64,000 nucleotides of DNA from Desulfococcus sp041737845. Lineage in GTDB: Bacteria > Desulfobacterota > Desulfobacteria > Desulfobacterales > Desulfococcaceae. Below, piece by piece: positions 24,371 to 34,208 of the stretch. The notes beneath the pieces are model-generated. The model had not been told where the DNA came from. It saw only the letters and a program-made list of their open reading frames with translations, and searched no databases. The stretch covers positions 84,311 to 148,310 of the forward strand of contig NZ_JBGSQX010000080.1 in the NCBI RefSeq assembly GCF_041737845.1. Reading direction: 5' to 3'. Every line of letters starts with the position of its first letter. The stretch's first letter is position 1. Position numbers and translations under genes: made by a program.

Positions 24371-25183
24371 TTATTCTCCGTTGACCACATCGGTGGTCAG
24401 TTTCCGGACGGCATCCATATACTCGGCAAAGCCGACATACAGCAGATCATTGTGATTGGCGCGCGGAATCATGAGCAGGCGCTTGTTTGCCGCGCCGCAG
24501 GCATCGTAAAGGGCCTGGCCGTCGCTATACGGGATGATATGATCCTTCTCCGCGTGGATCATCAGGGAGCTTCGGGTCACCTGACGGATTTTGTCCACAT
24601 TCCTGAAACCCCTTTTTTCCTCGAATCCAACGGCGGCCAAATCCACCCCAAGAAGCGCCAGGAGCGGCCCGGCGTAGGCAAAGCCGCTTTCGACGATCAA
24701 TCCGCGGATCTCTTTTTGATATCGGGATGCCAGTTCCAGGGCCGAAGCGCTGCCCAGGGATCGTCCCATCACGATCAGGGGCCCTGCGCAGGCGTTTTCC
24801 GCGAGCCAGGTCAGCGTAAACGACAGAATGGCATGTCCGTCCCGCATCATGTTCGTCACGGTGGGACTCCCCGTGGAACGCCCGTATCCCCGGTAGTCCA
24901 CCGGCAGGAAATTGATGCCCATCCGGTTGTAGACGGGACCCAGGTCCTCGTAATCGGATACGATTTCTCCGTTGCCGTGAAAAAACAAAATGTTGGGGGC
25001 CGACTCATCCGCGATGTAAAAGCACCCGCCGATCTCGACCCCCGGGCCGACGGGTATCATGACCGTTGTTCCCGGCCCGTCATTCGGGCCGGCCCGCCTG
25101 TCATCGGACCGCGGATGGAACAGCACTCTCGTGATGTCAGGCCGATCCAGGGGCGAATAATCGATTGTATCAAGGTCCGTCAT
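24371..25183 (-). CDS. Alpha/beta hydrolase
   Basis: A 270-residue hydrolase with the serine-hydrolase core: oxyanion segment FFHGNGE, VDYRGYGRS, the nucleophile elbow GRSLGSA (GxSxG) and a late His in RANHND. No signal peptide, so probably cytoplasmic. The substrate is unknown; relatives are annotated as esterases or acyl-peptidases. Three starts are close (GTG 25210, ATG 25189, ATG 25183); AGGGAGG is best spaced (9 bases) for 25183. It follows ettA by about 30 bases on the same strand. Confidence 0.85.
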   Translation of the reverse strand: MTDLDTIDYSPLDRPDITRVLFHPRSDDRRAGPNDGPGTTVMIPVGPGVEIGGCFYIADESAPNILFFHGNGEIVSDYEDLGPVYNRMGINFLPVDYRGYGRSTGSPTVTNMMRDGHAILSFTLTWLAENACAGPLIVMGRSLGSASALELASRYQKEIRGLIVESGFAYAGPLLALLGVDLAAVGFEEKRGFRNVDKIRQVTRSSLMIHAEKDHIIPYSDGQALYDACGAANKRLLMIPRANHNDLLYVGFAEYMDAVRKLTTDVVNGE

Positions 25184-25213
25184 GTGCATGATCCTCCCTT
25201 GGCGGAACACCGT

Positions 25214-26899
25214 CTATGCCCGCGTCAGACGGCGGTACTTGATGCGTTTGGGCAGGTCGGCATCCGCTCCCAACCGGGTCTTTCTGTCCTTCTCGTAGTC
25301 GGAATAATTGCCTTCGAACCAGATGACCCGACTGTCGCCTTCAAACGCCAGGATATGGGTCGCAATCCGGTCCAGGAACCAGCGGTCATGGCTGATCACC
25401 ACGGCGCAGCCCGCGAAGTTCTCGATAGCCTCTTCCAGGGCGCGCATGGTGTTGACGTCCAGGTCGTTGGTCGGTTCATCCAGGAGGAGCACGTTGGCGC
25501 CCTGCTTCAAAATCCTGGCCAGATGAACCCGGTTCCGCTCACCGCCCGAGAGCATCCCGACCTTTTTCTGCTGGTCCGCCCCTGAAAAGTTGAAGCGCGC
25601 CACATAGGCGCGGGAGTTGACCTCCCTGCTGCCCAGGACAATGCTCTCCTTGCCCTCGGAGATGGTCTCCCAGATATTCTTTTCGGGCGAAAGCACATCC
25701 CGGCTCTGGTCCACATAGGCCAGGACAACCGTCTCCCCCACCCGGATAACGCCCGAGTCGGGAGTCTCCTGCCCCGTGACCATCCGGAACAGGGTGGTCT
25801 TCCCCGCACCGTTGGGACCGATCACCCCGACGACGGCCCCCGGCGGAATGGCAAAGGTCATCTCTTCCATCAAGAGCCGGTCTCCATAGGCTTTTGTGAC
25901 GGACTCGGCTGAGACGACCTCGTTGCCGAGCCGCGGCCCGGGGGGAATATAGATTTCCAGTTCCTCGTTTCTTTTCTCCGTTTCCTGCTCCAACATCGTT
26001 TCGTAAGAGTTGATGCGGGCCTTCGATTTGGCCCGCCGGCCCTTGGGCGACATGCGGATCCACTCCATCTCCCGCTCCAGGGTCTTGGTTCGCTGGCTCT
26101 CGTGCTTTTCCTCCCGGGCGAGCCGCCTGTGCTTCTGCTCCAGCCAAGAGGAATAGTTGCCCTTCCACGGGATGCCGTATCCGCGGTCCAGCTCAAGGAT
26201 CCATCCCGCCACATTGTCCAGGAAATACCGGTCGTGGGTGACGGCGATCACCGTCCCGGCGTAATCGTGGAGGTGATGCTCCAGCCAGGCGACCGACTCG
26301 GCGTCCAGATGGTTGGTGGGCTCGTCGAGAAGCAGGATATCCGGCTTCTGGAGCAGGAGACGGCAGAGGGCGACACGGCGCCGCTCGCCGCCGGACAGGA
26401 CATTCACCGGGGTATCTCCCGGAGGGCACCTGAGGGCGTCCATGGCCATCTCCAGCCGCGCGTCCAGGTCCCAGGCGTCCAGTGCGTCGAGCTTGTCCTG
26501 GACCTCGCCCTGCCGATGAATGAGCCGGTCCATCTCGTCGTCGCTCATGGGCTCGGCGAACTGCTCGTTGATCCGGTTGAATTCGTTCAGCAGGTCAACA
26601 GTTTCCTGCACCCCCTCCTCCACCGCCCCCCGCACGGTTTTTTCGACGTTCACCAGGGGTTCCTGCTCCAGGAATCCCACAGTGTATCCATCGGACAGGA
26701 TGGTTTCCCCGTTGAAGGCGGTATCCACGCCGGCCATGATCTTGAGCAGCGTCGATTTTCCGCTGCCGTTCAGGCCGAGCACGCCGATTTTGGCCCCATA
26801 AAAATAAGAGAGCGAAATATCCTTGATGATCGGCTTCTTGTTATGAAATTTGCTGACGCCGATCATCGAATAGATGATCTTGTTCCCCGGCTCACTCAT
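25214..26899 (-). CDS. ettA: ABC-F translation factor EttA
   Basis: A 561-residue soluble protein with two ABC ATPase domains and no membrane part. The first has GLNGSGKST, LSGGERRRVAL and LLLDEPTNHLDA; the second has GPNGAGKTT, LSGGERNRVHL and LLLDEPTNDLD. A long charged linker lies between. The family binds the ribosomal E-site and gates the first peptide bond according to energy state. Length and the arm insertion agree with EttA rather than Uup or the resistance ABC-F proteins. Its start overlaps the preceding gene by 8 bases. Confidence 0.94.
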   Translation of the reverse strand: MSEPGNKIIYSMIGVSKFHNKKPIIKDISLSYFYGAKIGVLGLNGSGKSTLLKIMAGVDTAFNGETILSDGYTVGFLEQEPLVNVEKTVRGAVEEGVQETVDLLNEFNRINEQFAEPMSDDEMDRLIHRQGEVQDKLDALDAWDLDARLEMAMDALRCPPGDTPVNVLSGGERRRVALCRLLLQKPDILLLDEPTNHLDAESVAWLEHHLHDYAGTVIAVTHDRYFLDNVAGWILELDRGYGIPWKGNYSSWLEQKHRRLAREEKHESQRTKTLEREMEWIRMSPKGRRAKSKARINSYETMLEQETEKRNEELEIYIPPGPRLGNEVVSAESVTKAYGDRLLMEEMTFAIPPGAVVGVIGPNGAGKTTLFRMVTGQETPDSGVIRVGETVVLAYVDQSRDVLSPEKNIWETISEGKESIVLGSREVNSRAYVARFNFSGADQQKKVGMLSGGERNRVHLARILKQGANVLLLDEPTNDLDVNTMRALEEAIENFAGCAVVISHDRWFLDRIATHILAFEGDSRVIWFEGNYSDYEKDRKTRLGADADLPKRIKYRRLTRA

Positions 26900-27314
26900 G
26901 ACTTACTCCATTTTGATGGACTTCGAATTTTACAAAGAGCTGACCTTCCCGGCCGTCGATCTCCGGTGTGTTGTCGTTCCAGTTGATGATCCTGCACCCG
27001 TCCGTTTCTTCTGAGGGGTATGAACAGCCGATGTACGGCATCAGCGGATCACCCGCCATGGATTTATAGTTGGTCAGTATGGCCTTTTCCTTGGGGATCT
27101 TATCGAATTCCAGCAGGCGGGACAGGAATATTCTGCACTCGCCCTCAAAAAGCGAGCTGGTATTCCGAAAATGGGAGATTCGTTCCCGGAACAACCGAAG
27201 CGCCGCATCCCTGTTTTCCGCATCGACCAGCAGATTGAACTCTCCATGCCGTCTGTCCGCCTCGGATTCCTCCTGCTGATTCGTCGTATGGAGAAAAGTT
27301 CCGATATAGATCAT
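26892..27314 (-). CDS. Unknown protein coupled to ettA
   Basis: A 140-residue soluble protein I do not recognise. It starts MIYIGTFLHTTNQQ with AAGGAAG upstream, has a mixed alpha/beta look with a helix RDAALRLFRERISHFR, and no Cys cluster or membrane segment. The end overlaps the ettA start by 8 bases, so the two are translated together; a role linked to energy status or translation is possible but not shown. Confidence 0.7.
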   Translation of the reverse strand: MIYIGTFLHTTNQQEESEADRRHGEFNLLVDAENRDAALRLFRERISHFRNTSSLFEGECRIFLSRLLEFDKIPKEKAILTNYKSMAGDPLMPYIGCSYPSEETDGCRIINWNDNTPEIDGREGQLFVKFEVHQNGVSHE

Positions 27315-27506
27315 GATTCTTCCTTTCTATAGGGGGTTCAGGCTGATGCGCACAGGCTCATGCATCGCAATGGATCTTGTCCGGAGCCTAAACCCGCTAG
27401 GATGGGTGAAGCAGAGCGGAACCCATCGACTGACCCAATCAGCCTGAAATCTCTATTTATAGCAATCTATGACTGTCCAGTCAATTTTTCTTTCGATATC
27501 GATCCA

Positions 27507-28403
27507 TTACCCCCGCGGATGATATTTCTCGTGGATCTCCTGCAGATGCTTCCGGGCGACGTGGGTGTAGATCTGGGTGGATGAAATATCGGCATGACCC
27601 AGCATCATCTGAATCGATCTCAGATCTGCGCCACCCTCGAGAAGATGGCTCGCGAAGGCATGGCGGAGGCTGTGGGGGGTGATCTGCTTTCTGATGCCGG
27701 AGTGTTCGGCATATTTTTTCAAGATCTTCCAGAACCCCTGGCGCGTCAGCGGCTTTCCCGCCCTTGCGACAAAGAGGTGAGCGCTTTCCCGCCCCTTGAG
27801 GAGCAGGGGCCTCGCCGTTCCAAGATAAAATTCGAGCCGGGCCTTGGCATGAGAGCCCACGGGAACGATCCGCTCGCTCGCCCCCTTTCCCATCACCTTC
27901 AGAAAGCAGGCCTCGGTGTTGACATCATGCCGTTTCAGGGTGACGAGTTCCGAAACCCTCAGGCCAGCCCCATACAGGACCTCGAGCATGGCCGCGTTTC
28001 TGGCGCCGACGGAATCCGTCGTGTCGGGCATTGCAAGCAGGCGTTCCACCTCTTCAATCGACAGGACATCCGGGAGCTTCAACCCTATCTTGGGAAGATC
28101 GACCCGTCTGGAGGGGTCTTCGGCCAGCACCTCCTCCTGGACCAGAAACCGGTAAAATCCCCTCAATGCCGCCAGATGCCTCGCCCGGGATCTCGGCGAA
28201 AGGCTCGTTTTCTCCATCTCGGACAGGTGGCCGATGATGAGGGGCATATCCTCGGCGGACACATTTTTTACCCCATTCGATCGAAGATGGAGAAAATACT
28301 GGGACAAATCAGTCCGGTAAGACGCAATCGTCTTCTCGGAAAGGCCTTTTTCCACAACGAGGTAATCCAGGAATTGCCCGGCGAGCAGATCCAAGTGAGG
28401 CAT
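27507..28403 (-). CDS. xerD: Tyrosine recombinase XerD
   Basis: A 298-residue recombinase resolving chromosome dimers at dif with XerC and FtsK. The SAM-like N-terminal domain spans about residues 1-90; the catalytic set is complete: Arg149 (GAGLRVSEL), Lys173, His244 and Arg247 (HSLRH), His270 (LGHADI) and Tyr279 (TQIYTHV). Length and sequence fit a chromosomal XerD rather than a phage integrase, and no att-like repeats surround it. Confidence 0.93.
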   Translation of the reverse strand: MPHLDLLAGQFLDYLVVEKGLSEKTIASYRTDLSQYFLHLRSNGVKNVSAEDMPLIIGHLSEMEKTSLSPRSRARHLAALRGFYRFLVQEEVLAEDPSRRVDLPKIGLKLPDVLSIEEVERLLAMPDTTDSVGARNAAMLEVLYGAGLRVSELVTLKRHDVNTEACFLKVMGKGASERIVPVGSHAKARLEFYLGTARPLLLKGRESAHLFVARAGKPLTRQGFWKILKKYAEHSGIRKQITPHSLRHAFASHLLEGGADLRSIQMMLGHADISSTQIYTHVARKHLQEIHEKYHPRG

Positions 28404-28454
28404 ACGGATTCTTTCTAACGATACGAATCTGAAAGAAAAGAGGCTGAAAGGGTT

Positions 28455-28516
28455 TAGACTGAAGGCTGAGGGGAAGGTCTCTTTTTCTTATATCTTCGGC
28501 CTTCAGCCTGAGTCTA
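28455..28516. repeat. Inverted GGCTGAAG-type repeat after glgA
   Basis: TAGACTGAAGGCTGAG (28455-28470) is an imperfect inverted match of CTTCAGCCTGAGTCTA (28501-28516), whose outer end contains the glgA stop. It can form a long hairpin after glgA and shares units with the copies at 15950 and 24341. Confidence 0.55.
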
Positions 28517-30028
28517 CCCGGTGATCAGCGGGCGGTCCAGCATCTTTTCATACAGATCGATATATTGCCTGGCGGTGACATCGTAATTGAAGGTCTCAAT
28601 GGCCTCCTTCATCACCCGGCGGATCTGGATTTCCCGAATTTCCGGAGCCAGGGAATAAAACCGCATGGCCTCACGGATGGCCCAGAAGAGGCCGCCGGCA
28701 TCATAGGTTTCGAACAGGAATCCGTTTCCTTTGTTCTCGGCGGCGTTCATGTGCACCACCGTATCATGAATGCCGCCGGTGTCATGGGCCACCGGAAGGC
28801 TGCCGTAGATGGGGGCGATCATCTGGGGCAGTCCGCAGGGTTCAAATCGTGAGGGCATGAGAATGAAATCCGAGGCCCCGTAGGCCATATGTTCCAAATG
28901 TTCGTCAAAATGACACACGGCAATGCGGTTCTCATATCCGTGAAATCTCGCGATATCCCGGAAATGTTTGTGATATTGCCCATCCGCGACAAAAATGATC
29001 TGGAGATGCGCTTCCCAATATTCCGAAATCGCGGCATACAGGATATCCGACAGCAGCTGACACCCCTTCTGAATGGGATCCAGGCGGGACGGCCAGAAGA
29101 AAAGGGGCGCATTTTCATCCTCGATCAGGCCCAGTGACGCCTGAAGGAAGCGTTTGTTCTGCCGTTTTGCCGCCGCATGGTTATCGGGCCCGTAACACTG
29201 GTGGATCATCCGGTCCGTCCGGGGATCGAACGCCGGATCCGGCGAATTGAGGATCCCGGTCGCGCAACCGGCATGGTATTTTTGGGACAGTTCGCTTTGG
29301 ATGGACGGTTCGACAAAATCGTGTCTCCCCTCGACGATCTCCTTCAGGAAGGTGTCGCTGACGGTGTTGACAAAATGCGCCGCGAAGATGCCGCTGGTCA
29401 GCAGATCGATCAGGTTGGTGTTCCACGATTCCCCGTAATCGACGGGCGGCCGCTCAAAATAGAGGTGCTTCCAGAAAGAGGCCACGTCGATGCCCCGGTC
29501 TTCGATGTGGGCCAGGTAGCACTTGACCGTATGAATGTTGTGGATGGTGAAGAGGCAGGGAATTCCCCTTTCCCTGGCCGCGGCCGGAACCAGAGCGGTC
29601 ATCCAGTCGTTGCAGTGGATCAGGTCGGGATTGACGCGGGGCAGGATATAATTCAGCACGTCCCGCTGAAACGTCAGCGCCAGTTTGGTGTTCTCGAAGC
29701 CGTCGCCCGAGTAGATCCGGTTCAGGTAGAAAAAGGAGCTGTCTTCTACCAGATGGATTCGTTCCTCCGGCATGACATCGAGGATGGCCCGCTGCTCTTT
29801 TTTGAGAAAAGGGGCCAGGCGGTCGCTGAATATGGACCGGTAATCCGGAAGCGCGACATGGACGTCGGCGCCCTGTTCAAACAGGGCGCTGACCAGGGCC
29901 GCCGATACATCGGCCAGCCCGCCCGCCTTGGCCGTCAGGGTGTTGGCCAGGCTTCCCATCCGATCCGGCAGATACGTCACTTCCGGCGTAACGATCAATA
30001 TTCTTGGATTCCGCATTTTTGCGGTCAT
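28514..30028 (-). CDS. glgA: Glycogen synthase
   Basis: A GT5 glucosyltransferase of 504 residues that extends alpha-1,4-glucan from ADP- or UDP-glucose. The N-terminal KAGGLADVSAAL motif (near residue 35) binds the donor phosphate; the C-terminal lobe has SRFEPCGLPQMIAPIYGSLPV with the conserved Glu. The start at 30028 has AAAGGA 7 bases upstream. It is followed on the same strand (upstream in coordinates, downstream in transcription) by xerD and preceded by glgP. No glgC or glgB lies in the window. Confidence 0.88.
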   Translation of the reverse strand: MTAKMRNPRILIVTPEVTYLPDRMGSLANTLTAKAGGLADVSAALVSALFEQGADVHVALPDYRSIFSDRLAPFLKKEQRAILDVMPEERIHLVEDSSFFYLNRIYSGDGFENTKLALTFQRDVLNYILPRVNPDLIHCNDWMTALVPAAARERGIPCLFTIHNIHTVKCYLAHIEDRGIDVASFWKHLYFERPPVDYGESWNTNLIDLLTSGIFAAHFVNTVSDTFLKEIVEGRHDFVEPSIQSELSQKYHAGCATGILNSPDPAFDPRTDRMIHQCYGPDNHAAAKRQNKRFLQASLGLIEDENAPLFFWPSRLDPIQKGCQLLSDILYAAISEYWEAHLQIIFVADGQYHKHFRDIARFHGYENRIAVCHFDEHLEHMAYGASDFILMPSRFEPCGLPQMIAPIYGSLPVAHDTGGIHDTVVHMNAAENKGNGFLFETYDAGGLFWAIREAMRFYSLAPEIREIQIRRVMKEAIETFNYDVTARQYIDLYEKMLDRPLITG

Positions 30029-30134
30029 CGACTATCCTTTCCGCGCCAATCGAAAGATGATACGGATTGTCGCATTTCGGTCGCAAACAGGCTCCCCGAT
30101 ATCCCAAGGGAACCGGCGTGAGATCGGCGCCGCG

Positions 30135-32684
30135 TCAGGTCCAGCGGATCAGGCCCGGCTCGAACCTCGCCCACGCATCTCCTGCCGGAAGCACCCGCGC
30201 CGTGAAGCCGTACCTGCCCGACATGGGGCACGAAATATCGCAGGCATAGAGGTAGCGCCCCCCCCCGTGGGCTTCCAGCATCTCCATCGCCTTGGCCTTT
30301 CCCAAACTCAGCAGGTCGGCGGATTGAAGCATGCCGTAATAGAGTTCCACCGTCACATCCTCCGGTGAGAGCTCCCCGAGGTCGATCAGGGCGGTCATAC
30401 GGAGATTTTCCCCCACCCGGAACGGACCTGCCGTCTCCTGGATGGGCGGCTCGACCCGGATGTTCCGCCAAAAGGTCTTGAGCTTTTCTCTCCGGACCGC
30501 CAGTGCCCTGGCCTCGCCTGCATCGCCGGCCAGAAGCCTCGCCAGCCGGTCCCGGGCGGGTTCGTAAAAACGGCCGTTGTACTCGGCGACCATCCGGTGG
30601 CTGCAGAAAACGCTCATGCCCATCTTCATGGAGGCCTTCATCATTTTGACCCATCGCACCGGGATGTCACCGTTCTTCCGATCGTAAAACCGGGGAATGA
30701 CCTCTTCCTCCAGGACGTTGAAAAGCGCCTGGGATTCAACGGCGTCCTGATAGGCCGGATCCACATATTCCTCGCCGTTGCCGATCCGCCATCCCCTCTC
30801 CTCGCTGTAGCCCTCGCACCACCAGCCATCGAGGATGCTGAGATTCAAGGCGCCGTTGATGGCGGCCTTCATGCCGGAGGTGCCGCAGGCCTCCAGCGGC
30901 CTTCGCGGCGTGTTCAGCCAGACATCCGCGCCCTGGACCAGATATCTGGCCACATGAATGTCGTAATCTTCAATAAAAACAAGCTTGTTTCTGATTTCAC
31001 GCTTGCGGGCGAATTGGACAAGCCGCTTGATGAGTTCCTTGCCCTCATGGTCCCTCGGGTGAGCCTTCCCCGCAAAAATAAATTGGATCGGACGGTTTTT
31101 GTTCATCAGCAGTGCCTCAAAACGCTCCGGGTCCTGAAGCAGCAGGTTTGCCCGCTTGTAGGTGGCGAAACGGCGGGCGAAGGCGATGGTCATGATATCC
31201 TGATCCAGGACCAGTTCCGCATCCCGCATCATCTCTTTCGGCGCGTTTCGCCGCTTGTACTGCCGGGTCATGAGCCTCCGGCAGGCGCGTATCAGGCGGG
31301 CCCGGCACATGACATGGGCGCGCCACAGCTCCTCTTCGTAAATATCATCGATCCGGCTGGTATTACCGGGGTTTGACGGATGGTGATGCCATTCGGGACC
31401 GATATGCCGTTCAAGGAGCAGAGAGATTTCACGCGACAGGAAAGATGGGATATGCACCCCGTTGGTCACATGGCTGATGGGAATTTCTTCTTCGGGCATC
31501 TCCGGCCACACGTGGGTCCACATCCGCCTGGCGACGCGGCCGTGAAGCTTGCTGACGCCGTTGCAGTATCTGGCCATTCGGGCGCCCAGTATGAACATGG
31601 ATATCGGCGAACTGGGCAGCGCCCCGATGGGCTGCCCCCACGAGAGAATTTCATCCGCCAGGGCCCCGATGCGCTCCTCCAGGGGGATCAGGTAGGGCCG
31701 GATCAGTTCGATCGGAAATTCCTCGTTGCCGGCCGATACCGGGGTGTGGGTCGTGAAAACGGTGGTCCGGGGGATGATCTCGAGGGCGGTCTTCAGATCG
31801 ACCTGATGGCTCTCCCGGATCTGGGCGATCCGCTCCAGGCTGGAAAATGCAGAATGCCCCTCGTTCATGTGGCAGACGGACGGATGGATGCCCAAGGCGG
31901 CAAGGGCCCGCATGCCGCCGATACCCAGCAGCATCTCCTGGGCGATGCGCATCTTCTGCTCCCCGATATAGAGCTTCGAGGTGATTTCCCGAAGATCTCT
32001 CGGATTTTCAGAGACGTTGCTGTCGAGAAGAAACAGGGGGACGCAGCCGACGTTGAGCCGCCAGACGGCGGCGTGGATATCCCCGTCAGGACCTGCCACG
32101 GACACGAAAAGATCGTCTCCCCGCGCGTCCGTGGCTCTTTCGATGGGAAGCTGATAGATATCGGTCTCGGGATATTCCTCCTGCTGCCACCCATCCTGGT
32201 CGAGGAATTGCCTGAAATAGCCCTGCCGATAGAGAAGCCCCACTCCGACCAGGGGCAGTTCCATGTCCGAAGCGGCCTTCAGATGATCTCCCGCAAGAAT
32301 CCCCAGCCCGCCGGCAAAGAGGGGAATACTCTCGTGAATGCCGAACTCCATTGAAAAATAGGCGATGGTATTCGAACGGGAGATAGAAGCATCCCCGTCC
32401 CATCTCCGGGAGCAGGCGGTCACCTGGAACTGCTCTCTTACCCTTTCCTGGTGGCTCAGAAAGCTCTTGTCCCCGGCCAGTTCCTCAAGGCGCTTCTGGG
32501 GAAGATAGGTCAAAAAAAGGATCGGATTTCGCCCGCTCCTATCCCATAGCCGGGGATCGATCCGACGGAAAAGCTCTACGGCATCATATTGCCAGCTCCA
32601 CCAGATGTTTCGGGACAACACCTCGAGAAAAGAGAGTGCGTCCGGGATATCGGGCAATACACGAAATGTCTGTAAATATTTCAT
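30135..32684 (-). CDS. glgP: Alpha-glucan phosphorylase
   Basis: A GT35 phosphorylase of 849 residues releasing glucose 1-phosphate from glycogen or maltodextrin. A DUF3417-type N-terminal domain (NIWWSWQYDAVELFRRIDPRLWD) marks the MalP/actinobacterial-type branch. The PLP site is in EACGTSGMKAAINGALNLS, with Lys in GMKA. The last 150 residues form an extra beta-rich domain beyond the core. Together with glgA and the debranching enzyme at 46.7-51 kb it provides storage-glucan turnover. It is divergent from the polysaccharide genes beginning at 33022. Confidence 0.93.
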   Translation of the reverse strand: MKYLQTFRVLPDIPDALSFLEVLSRNIWWSWQYDAVELFRRIDPRLWDRSGRNPILFLTYLPQKRLEELAGDKSFLSHQERVREQFQVTACSRRWDGDASISRSNTIAYFSMEFGIHESIPLFAGGLGILAGDHLKAASDMELPLVGVGLLYRQGYFRQFLDQDGWQQEEYPETDIYQLPIERATDARGDDLFVSVAGPDGDIHAAVWRLNVGCVPLFLLDSNVSENPRDLREITSKLYIGEQKMRIAQEMLLGIGGMRALAALGIHPSVCHMNEGHSAFSSLERIAQIRESHQVDLKTALEIIPRTTVFTTHTPVSAGNEEFPIELIRPYLIPLEERIGALADEILSWGQPIGALPSSPISMFILGARMARYCNGVSKLHGRVARRMWTHVWPEMPEEEIPISHVTNGVHIPSFLSREISLLLERHIGPEWHHHPSNPGNTSRIDDIYEEELWRAHVMCRARLIRACRRLMTRQYKRRNAPKEMMRDAELVLDQDIMTIAFARRFATYKRANLLLQDPERFEALLMNKNRPIQFIFAGKAHPRDHEGKELIKRLVQFARKREIRNKLVFIEDYDIHVARYLVQGADVWLNTPRRPLEACGTSGMKAAINGALNLSILDGWWCEGYSEERGWRIGNGEEYVDPAYQDAVESQALFNVLEEEVIPRFYDRKNGDIPVRWVKMMKASMKMGMSVFCSHRMVAEYNGRFYEPARDRLARLLAGDAGEARALAVRREKLKTFWRNIRVEPPIQETAGPFRVGENLRMTALIDLGELSPEDVTVELYYGMLQSADLLSLGKAKAMEMLEAHGGGRYLYACDISCPMSGRYGFTARVLPAGDAWARFEPGLIRWT

Positions 32685-33021
32685 AACTGTCAGATCTGTA
32701 TCTCGTTTTAAGGTATAACGTTATGCCGGTTGAGAAGAACGGTTGAAACCGCTCGACGGAAAGCCCACCGGAAATTCGACTTTTGCAAGTCTATCTCACT
32801 TACGCTTAATAAACAATCGGGCTTCATAAATCAAGCGGATAAAGCCGCGCGGCGCAATGCGGAAGCCCTGAAAGAAACGTCATAATGAAGGCGCCCTGGA
32901 CGGCGGCCCGGTGTGTCTTGATGAATCCGACCGGGTGTGATAGGTGCCTTACCATTCGTTTTTGCCTACCGGGACATGCATGCCGTTCCCGTCACGATAA
33001 CCATCATGGTATCGCCTGAAT
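32685..33021. other. Divergent intergenic region between glgP and the polysaccharide genes
   Basis: About 340 bases that must contain promoters for both directions. I could not pick a convincing -35/-10 pair or operator, and no gene is evident. Confidence 0.4.
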
Positions 33022-34179
33022 ATGACGCCTGCCAGGATTGCAATGCTGGGATCTTTTCCGCCCCTTCGGGGGGTGAGCGGCTACTGCCGTGAACTGGCCG
33101 CCGCCATGGCGGCGCTTTGCCCGGTGGAATTCATTTCTTTCCGACAGATGTATCCCCGGTTCCTGTATCCGGGCGGCGGCCTGGCGGATGACCCCACCCT
33201 CCCCGACATCCGTCATCCCCAGTTAACCGTGCACCGCCGCCTGACATGGTACGACCCCGCGGGATGGCTCCGGGCTGGGCTTACGACGAAAGCCGACCTG
33301 CTTCACGCCCAATGGTGGAGCCTTCCCCTGGCGCCGGTCTATCTCGCCGTCTGCGCCGCCTTCAAATTGCGGAAAAAGCCCGTCGTTTTCACCGTCCACA
33401 ATGTCCTTCCCCATGAAAAATCCACAGGATATGTCGCGGCTTCCCGGATCCTGTTTGCATTGGGAGACCATTTCATCGTCCACACCGAACAGGGGCGGCG
33501 CCGACTCTCGGCTCGCTACAGCATCCCCGAATCCCGGGTCAGCCGGATTCCCCACGGCAACATGGATTTTCATACCGCAACCGGCGGGGGAACAGGCAAT
33601 ATCCGCAAGACCATGGGAATCGCATCCGATGAAAGGGTCGTTCTCCTTTTCGGCGCCATCCGGCCTTACAAGGGGATTGACACGGCCATCAAAGCCTTCG
33701 CCGAGGTCAAGAAAGCCCAAGCCGGCACGCGCCTGGTGATTGCAGGGAAACTGTGGGAGAGCTGGGCGCCTTACGACCGCCTGATCCGGGAGCTGGGTCT
33801 TGGGGGTCATGTCACCACGGTCCTGGACTATATCCCCTCCGGAGAGGTTCACCGGTTCTTCGCCGCCGCGGACCTGGTGATCCTGCCCTACCATCATTTC
33901 GACAGCCAGTCGGGCATCGGCAACACGGCCATCGCCTTCCGCAAGCCCATGATCGTCTCCGACGTCGGGGGCCTGCCGGACCTCGTCGCAGACCCGGGAT
34001 GCGTCGTCCCGCCGCAGGACGCCTCGGCCCTTGCCCGGGCCATCCTTCACTGCATCCAGGACCCGAGCCGGCTCAAGGCGCTCTCTGCGGATGCCGATAA
34101 CATTTCGCATAAATTTTCCTGGCCGGCCATTGCCAAAACCACTTATCTGGTGTATAGGGAGGTCTGTAAAAAGTTATAA
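33022..34179 (+). CDS. GT4 family glycosyltransferase
   Basis: A 385-residue retaining glycosyltransferase with GT-B fold. The N-terminal lobe has GSFPPLRGVSGYCRELAAAM; the C-terminal lobe has FGAIRPYKGIDTAIKAF, VIAGKLW and a GxG/E-like segment LPYHHFDSQSGIGNTAIAFRKPMIVSDVGGLPDLV. The usual EX7E is partly altered (DSQSGIG in place of ExFG). The acceptor is unknown. First gene of a plus-strand run with a radical SAM protein, an epimerase and a methyltransferase. Confidence 0.88.
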   Translation: MTPARIAMLGSFPPLRGVSGYCRELAAAMAALCPVEFISFRQMYPRFLYPGGGLADDPTLPDIRHPQLTVHRRLTWYDPAGWLRAGLTTKADLLHAQWWSLPLAPVYLAVCAAFKLRKKPVVFTVHNVLPHEKSTGYVAASRILFALGDHFIVHTEQGRRRLSARYSIPESRVSRIPHGNMDFHTATGGGTGNIRKTMGIASDERVVLLFGAIRPYKGIDTAIKAFAEVKKAQAGTRLVIAGKLWESWAPYDRLIRELGLGGHVTTVLDYIPSGEVHRFFAAADLVILPYHHFDSQSGIGNTAIAFRKPMIVSDVGGLPDLVADPGCVVPPQDASALARAILHCIQDPSRLKALSADADNISHKFSWPAIAKTTYLVYREVCKKL

Positions 34180-34208
34180 GGATTTAATCCCCGTCTCAGG
34201 AGCCGACA

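Noticed and set aside
27507..28403. Phage integrase
   Set aside because: Length, sequence and neighbours fit the chromosomal XerD; no att repeats or phage genes are present.
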